Origin: Actinomycetes bacterium
GTDB taxonomy: Bacteria; Actinomycetota; Acidimicrobiia; Acidimicrobiales; Aldehydirespiratoraceae
Assembly: GCA_024276495.1 (NCBI GenBank)
Contig: JAJRXC010000083.1
Coordinates: 1-64,000, forward strand
Length of the DNA: 64,000 bases
Reading direction: 5' to 3'
Under the pieces are notes generated by a model. The model saw only the letters and a list, made by a program, of their open reading frames with translations, was not told the origin of the DNA and made no database searches. The translations under genes were made by a program, and so were the position numbers. Within the stretch, counting starts at the first letter, position 1; the number at the start of each line of letters is the position of its first letter. Shown here in pieces: positions 60,112 to 64,000 of this stretch.

Positions 60112-61224
60112 ATGCGCCGCCTCCTGATCGCCGTTGCCGCTCTCGCCCTGCTCGCCGTCGCCTGTGGCAACGACGACGACACCGCAGCCGACGCCACTCC
60201 GACGACGACCACCACGACAACGACGACCACCTCCACAACGACGACGACAACGACAACGACCACCACAACGACGCTCCCACCGCCGCCGTTTCCGACTCCC
60301 GCAGCGAGCACCCTCGAAGGAGTGCTCGGGCTCGGCCGCCCGCTGGTGATCGGTCATGCCGGAGGCGATCGCTCGTGGCCCCACTCGACGATGTTCGGGT
60401 TTCGCGAGGCCGCGGTGGCCGGCACCGACGTGCTCGAGATGGATGTGATGTTGACCGGCGACGGGGTGCTGGTCGTGCAACACGACGACACCGTCGACCG
60501 CACGACCGAAGCGACCGGGCGGGTCCGTGACCTGACGTACGACGAACTCCAGGCGCTCGACAACGCCTACTGGGCATCGGGTGAGTGGGGCAACCACGAT
60601 CTCCCCGTCGAGGAGTACACCCGCCGCGGCATCCGCACCGGAGATCGCGAACCGCCGCCGGGCTACACCCCCGACGACTTCCGGGTCGAGACATTTCGCA
60701 ACGTCGCCGAGACCTTCCCCGATCACGTGCTCGACATCGAGATCAAGGTGCCTCGCGACGATGACGGCAACGACGATCTTGAGTTCGCGATCGAAGGCGC
60801 CCGCGTGCTCGCCGACGAGATCGAGGCGCTGGGCCGCACCGACTCGGTGATCGTCGTGTCGTTCAACGACGACGTCATCGCCGCGTTCAACGAATTCGCC
60901 CCCGATGTGGCCACCAGCCCCGGCACCAGCGCCCTGACCGACTGGTTCCTCGCCGACGCCCCGCTGCTGCCGAGCCATCGGGTCCTGCAGATCCCCCCGG
61001 TCTTCGAGGGGCTCGACGTGCCGATCGACATCCTCCGGCTGCCGGGCTTTCTCGACAAGGCCGCCGAGCTGGGCCTGGCGATCTGGGTCTGGCCCAACAA
61101 CGCGGCGACCCAGGAGAACCCCGACTTCTACGAGTCGCTCCTCGAGTTCGACATCGGTGGGATCATCGCCGGCAGCCCCGAGCTGGCGGTCGAGCGCTAT
61201 CGGGAGATCGGCGCCATCCCGTAG
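60112..61224 (+). CDS. Glycerophosphodiester phosphodiesterase lipoprotein
   Basis: A 370-residue lipoprotein (lipobox LLAVACG) with a 24-codon Thr linker, then a GDPD TIM barrel: LVIGHAGGDRSWPHSTMFGF with the first catalytic His, LEMDVMLTGDGVLVVQHDDT with the Glu/Asp metal site and second His, and HVLDIEIKVPRDDD. The C-terminal IWVWPNNAATQENPDFYESL fits the family. It would release glycerol 3-phosphate or related phosphates from phosphodiesters outside the cell, which could feed the glpD/glpK genes elsewhere in the window. Confidence 0.9.
   Translation: MRRLLIAVAALALLAVACGNDDDTAADATPTTTTTTTTTTSTTTTTTTTTTTTTLPPPPFPTPAASTLEGVLGLGRPLVIGHAGGDRSWPHSTMFGFREAAVAGTDVLEMDVMLTGDGVLVVQHDDTVDRTTEATGRVRDLTYDELQALDNAYWASGEWGNHDLPVEEYTRRGIRTGDREPPPGYTPDDFRVETFRNVAETFPDHVLDIEIKVPRDDDGNDDLEFAIEGARVLADEIEALGRTDSVIVVSFNDDVIAAFNEFAPDVATSPGTSALTDWFLADAPLLPSHRVLQIPPVFEGLDVPIDILRLPGFLDKAAELGLAIWVWPNNAATQENPDFYESLLEFDIGGIIAGSPELAVERYREIGAIP
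60202..60273 (+). repeat. ACN trinucleotide repeat coding for poly-Thr
   Basis: Twenty-four codons, 23 Thr (ACG, ACC, ACA in mixed order) and one Ser, in the tether of the phosphodiesterase lipoprotein. Codon mixing lowers slippage but keeps a low-complexity, probably glycosylatable linker. Confidence 0.9.
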
Positions 61225-61242
61225 CGGGCAAACCGCCGACGG

Positions 61243-61704
61243 CTACTCCTCACCGATGTCCTCGTTCCACAGGAGGGGCTCGGCCGCGATGAACTCCCGC
61301 ATCATGGCGACACACGTCGGGTCCTCGGCCACCACGACCTCGACACCACGCGACGCCAGCTGTGCCTCGCCGCCGAGGAAGGTCTCGTTCTCGCCGATGA
61401 CGACGCGGGGGATGCCGTAGAGCAGGGCCGCGCCGGTGCACATGTCACACGGTGACAGGGTCGTGTAGAGCGTCGCTCCCGCGTAGGCCGAAGCCGGGAG
61501 CCGTCCCGCGTTCTCCAGGCAGTCCATCTCCGCGTGGAGCACCACACTGCCCCGCTGGACTCGGCGATTGTGGCCCCGCCCGACGATCTCGCCGCCGATC
61601 ATCAGAGCGGATCCGATCGGGATCCCCCCTTCGGTCCGTCCGGCTCGGGCCTCGTCGATCGCGGCATCGAGGCCGCGGCGATCGTCGGCGTCGAGCAGCA
61701 TCAC
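61243..61704 (-). CDS. Cytosine deaminase of the fungal FCY1 type
   Basis: A 153-residue zinc deaminase. The His/Glu site is VVLHAEMDCLENAGRLP and the Cys pair is TLYTTLSPCDMCTGAALLYG. Several stretches follow yeast Fcy1p closely from memory: GGIPIGSALM, RGHNRRVQRGS, GIPRVVIGEN and the ending WNEDIGE. Most bacteria use the unrelated CodA for this job. It converts cytosine to uracil, and related enzymes also act on other bases. GTG 61704 followed by ATG 61701 gives the start. Product role is a confident family call, substrate less so. Confidence 0.88.
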   Translation of the reverse strand: MMLLDADDRRGLDAAIDEARAGRTEGGIPIGSALMIGGEIVGRGHNRRVQRGSVVLHAEMDCLENAGRLPASAYAGATLYTTLSPCDMCTGAALLYGIPRVVIGENETFLGGEAQLASRGVEVVVAEDPTCVAMMREFIAAEPLLWNEDIGEE

Positions 61705-61812
61705 AACGTTCCCGATCTCGTCATCACCGGGATCCTAGAGGCCCGGCGAAGATGAGCCGAATGACCCACGGCGCAGGGTCAAGTGGCCTCGACGACATGC
61801 CGTAGCCACAGC

Positions 61813-63483
61813 ATGGCAATCGGGCGACTGCGAGGTGCGTTGATGGCAGGGCTGGTGCTCGCGCCGTCCGCCGCGATCGCACAGCTCTCCCCGGCGATCG
61901 CCGCCGAGACGACCGAACCACAGGAACCGCCGTGGATCGACACGTCGAACCGCGCCGAGGTTCTCGATGGCTATCTCGTCGAGTTCGACCGGGTCGAGCC
62001 CGACAGCGGCTACGACGGCGACGCCGCGAGCTGTGTCGCCGGCTCCACGACCCAGGAGTACCGCGACAGCATCGTGGCGCGGGTGAACTGGTACCGGCGC
62101 ATGGCCGGCCTGGGCCCCGTGTCCGAACGCGTCGACTACTCGACGGCAACCCAGGACGTCGCCATGATGATGTCGGCCGCGGGTGCCCTGTCGCACGCGC
62201 CGGGCGCCGACTGGCCCTGCGCCACCGCGGCCGGAAGAGACGCGGCCCCGAAGAGCAACCTCGCCCTCGGCATCAGCGGCCTCGACGCGATCGACGCCTA
62301 CGTCCGCGACCCCGGGAGCAACAACTTCGCGGTCGGCCACCGCCGCACGATCTTCTACCCCCAGCTCCGCGAGATCGGCACCGGCGACGTCGAGACCCGA
62401 AACGGCACCTGGGCCGCCAACACGCTGCGGGTGTTCGACGACAACCTCTGGGGAACACGACCGGAGGTGCGCGAAGAACGCGGGTTCGTGGCCTGGCCGC
62501 CGGCCGGGTTCGTCCCGGCCGAGACCGCGTGGGGCCGCTGGTCGTTCTCGCTTCCCGGAGCCGACTTCAGCGCGGCGACGGTGTCGGTGACCGACTCCCT
62601 CGGCGCGGTCCAGGTGACCGTTCTCGACCGCATCCAGGCCGAGAACCCCGACAGCCTCATCGCTCCGGAACCCAGCATCGTCTGGGCGGTGGGCGGCGAC
62701 ACGAACTCGACGCCTCTCCCCGCGCCGACCAACGGCGACGAATGCTACGAGGTCACGATCGGTGGGGTGACCGTCGGTGGCGTCACCCAACCCGTCTTCG
62801 GCTATCGCACCTGTGTGATCGACCCGACCGCCGACCCGGCCACGACACCGTCGTCGGCAACGACACCGAACCGCGGGCCCGCGTCGTCCGCCGACTGCGG
62901 AGGGATCGAGTTCGGCGTCTGGACCGTGCCCTGCTGGAGTGAGGGTGCGACGCTCGGCGGGTTCACCGATGTCGTGCTCGACTGGCAGCGCGAGCCGGTG
63001 GCGTGGCTCGTCGGCAACGCGATCACGACGGGGATCACGCCGACCCGGTTCGAGCCCGCGGCGCCGCTGTCCCGGGCGCAGGCCGCGACCCTCATCTGGC
63101 GCACCGTCGGTTCCCCGGAGCCACCCACCGACGCGCCCTCGTTCGTCGACGTACCCGACGACGCCTACTACCGGAACGCCGTGCGTTGGATGGCCCGCTA
63201 CGGGATCACGACCGGAACCGGCGGCGACCTGTTCTCCCCGGCCGCGCCGGCGACGCGCGCCGAGTTCGTGACGCTGCTGTGGCGCCTGGTCGACCAGCCC
63301 GCCGTCAACGACACCCTCGGGTTCACCGATCTGACCGCGCCGTGGCAGATCGCACCGGTTCGCTGGGCCGCCACCGCGAAGATCACCACCGGAACCTCGA
63401 CCACGACGTTCTCACCCGACCTCGCGGTGAGCCGCGGCGAAGCCGCTGTCCTGCTGGCCCGTTTCGGTGCGGCCATCTCGTGA
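61813..63483 (+). CDS. CAP-domain surface protein with three SLH repeats
   Basis: A 556-residue exported protein; signal peptide about residues 1-32 (LMAGLVLAPSAAIA). Residues about 75-200 are a CAP/SCP domain (VARVNWYRRMAGLGPV, AGALSHAPGADWPC, FAVGHRRTIFYPQLREIGTG). A beta-rich part and Thr/Pro linker follow. The last ~180 residues are three S-layer homology repeats (GGFTDVVLDWQREPVAWLVG, SFVDVPDDAYYRNAVRWMAR, GFTDLTAPWQIAPVRWAATA), which bind cell-wall polymers. ATG 61813 is taken; ATG 61843 is possible. Function of the CAP part unknown. Confidence 0.9.
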   Translation: MAIGRLRGALMAGLVLAPSAAIAQLSPAIAAETTEPQEPPWIDTSNRAEVLDGYLVEFDRVEPDSGYDGDAASCVAGSTTQEYRDSIVARVNWYRRMAGLGPVSERVDYSTATQDVAMMMSAAGALSHAPGADWPCATAAGRDAAPKSNLALGISGLDAIDAYVRDPGSNNFAVGHRRTIFYPQLREIGTGDVETRNGTWAANTLRVFDDNLWGTRPEVREERGFVAWPPAGFVPAETAWGRWSFSLPGADFSAATVSVTDSLGAVQVTVLDRIQAENPDSLIAPEPSIVWAVGGDTNSTPLPAPTNGDECYEVTIGGVTVGGVTQPVFGYRTCVIDPTADPATTPSSATTPNRGPASSADCGGIEFGVWTVPCWSEGATLGGFTDVVLDWQREPVAWLVGNAITTGITPTRFEPAAPLSRAQAATLIWRTVGSPEPPTDAPSFVDVPDDAYYRNAVRWMARYGITTGTGGDLFSPAAPATRAEFVTLLWRLVDQPAVNDTLGFTDLTAPWQIAPVRWAATAKITTGTSTTTFSPDLAVSRGEAAVLLARFGAAIS

Positions 63484-63486
63484 CCC

Positions 63487-63502
63487 GGAATCGGAGGATT
63501 CC
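63487..63502 (+). terminator. Hairpin after the CAP/SLH gene
   Basis: GGAATC (63487-63492), loop GGAG, GATTCC (63497-63502): a 6-bp stem 4 bp after the stop. No T-tract; weak candidate terminator. Confidence 0.35.
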
Positions 63503-63560
63503 CGCGCCGTCGTGAACCGTCCGGCCTTCGCATCTCGATAGAGGGGGAAAGGAGGCCCAT

Positions 63561-64000
63561 ATGAGGTCAACACTTCCCCCACCACCCCGACGCCCGGCCC
63601 CGCCGCCGACCTCGGCGGCAGCATCGAGCCTCGCGCCGCCACCTCCCCGCCCCGACCGGCGCCGAAACCGCACCGGATGGCGTCTGGTTCGCTGGTTCCA
63701 CGTCGTCGCGATCGCGGTGGCGATCGTGACGAGCATCGTCTTCGGCTATGGGGAAGCGGGCGGAATCGTCGCCTTGTTCATCATCATCGTGCCGTTCGAG
63801 AAGATGTTCCGTCGCCACGATCAGCGCATCCGACGACCCGGGCTCCGGACCGACCTGACGTACGCGATCGTCTCCCCCGTCCTCAACGTGGCCGGGGTCG
63901 TGGCCGGTGTCATGCTGGCCGTGGTGTTCTTCCCCCTGTTCCTTCCCGCCCTCGCCCTGCGGCCGCTCGTGCTCGGTCAGCCCAGCTGGCTCATCGCCAT
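63561..64000 (+). CDS. Sterol desaturase / fatty acid hydroxylase family protein (3' partial)
   Basis: The gene starts at ATG 63561 behind a near-perfect AAAGGAGG and stays open to the window end (146 codons). After a Pro/Ala-rich basic N-terminus there is a membrane helix (VVAIAVAIVTSIVFG), then LFIIIVPFEKMFRRHDQRIR, RPGLRTDLTYAIVSPVLNVA and a second hydrophobic stretch. The segment before the first His box of sterol-desaturase-like proteins looks like this; the His boxes would lie beyond the edge, so the call is moderate. Confidence 0.72.
   Translation, partial: MRSTLPPPPRRPAPPPTSAAASSLAPPPPRPDRRRNRTGWRLVRWFHVVAIAVAIVTSIVFGYGEAGGIVALFIIIVPFEKMFRRHDQRIRRPGLRTDLTYAIVSPVLNVAGVVAGVMLAVVFFPLFLPALALRPLVLGQPSWLIA

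Noticed and set aside
1..64000. Prophage, insertion sequence, integron or tRNA genes
   Set aside because: No transposase, integrase, capsid or terminase motif and no cloverleaf was found; composition looks even across the window.

Overview
This is a 64 kb piece of a very GC-rich actinobacterial chromosome. Several gene families point to Actinomycetota: a bacterial proteasome activator (Bpa) ending in GTYL, an F420-dependent LLM oxidoreductase, a deazaflavin-type nitroreductase, an alkylglycerone-phosphate-synthase-like FAD protein and STAND/cyclase regulators. Lipoproteins with poly-Thr or Asp/Glu-Met linkers, S-layer-homology repeats and the overall style suggest class Acidimicrobiia (inference; no rRNA or other marker is present). 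Genes are packed tightly, many pairs share ATGA, GTGA or TGATG junctions, and no gene-free stretch exceeds about 155 bp. I see no tRNA, rRNA, CRISPR array, insertion sequence or prophage.

Layout. 1-6.4 kb: the end of a membrane-anchored protein, then an opposite-strand operon encoding an FHA/ABC-exporter/cNMP-like fusion, a GAF protein and a subtilase. 6.5-13.9 kb: ECF sigma factor, CDF-like membrane protein, corrinoid protein with UroD-type methyltransferase, a DUF2325-like protein, a double-ACT protein and two divergent NT5C-type nucleotidases. 14-17.8 kb: phnD-phnC-phnE-phnE transporter with a UUCG-loop hairpin after phnD. 17.8-23.4 kb: nucleotide cyclase and DUF4097-like pair, alpha/beta hydrolase, LLM-tetR operon facing an epimerase across two TetR-type operators, and a universal stress protein altered by a frameshifting duplication. 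23.5-27.8 kb: glpD, AGPS-like FAD protein and glycerol-kinase-like gene, translationally coupled.

27.9-41.7 kb: MFS transporter, nitroreductase, AlkC-like repair protein, a secreted protein, then the most unusual block: an AAA+ ATPase (broken by two apparent 1-nt deletions), a 683-residue polymorphic-toxin-like protein and an overlapping candidate immunity gene, followed divergently by two TPR genes and then a cyclase/STAND regulator and a LuxR-type response regulator. 41.8-53 kb: UvrD-like helicase, YCII and sigma factor pair, DUF2855, EngB, aldo/keto reductase, FKBP-P450 pair, RDD protein and TypA. 53-64 kb: a catalytic and an apparently non-catalytic alpha/beta-hydrolase lipoprotein, Bpa, dienelactone hydrolase, a methyltransferase remnant, haloalkane-dehalogenase-like enzyme, exonuclease III, a phosphodiesterase lipoprotein, a fungal-type cytosine deaminase, a CAP/SLH surface protein, and the start of a sterol-desaturase-like gene cut by the window edge.

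Regulation visible in the sequence: thirteen genes carry a TANNNT hexamer 6-8 nt before the start codon, as expected of leaderless transcripts, and several convergent gene pairs have both stop codons inside one palindrome that could end transcription both ways.
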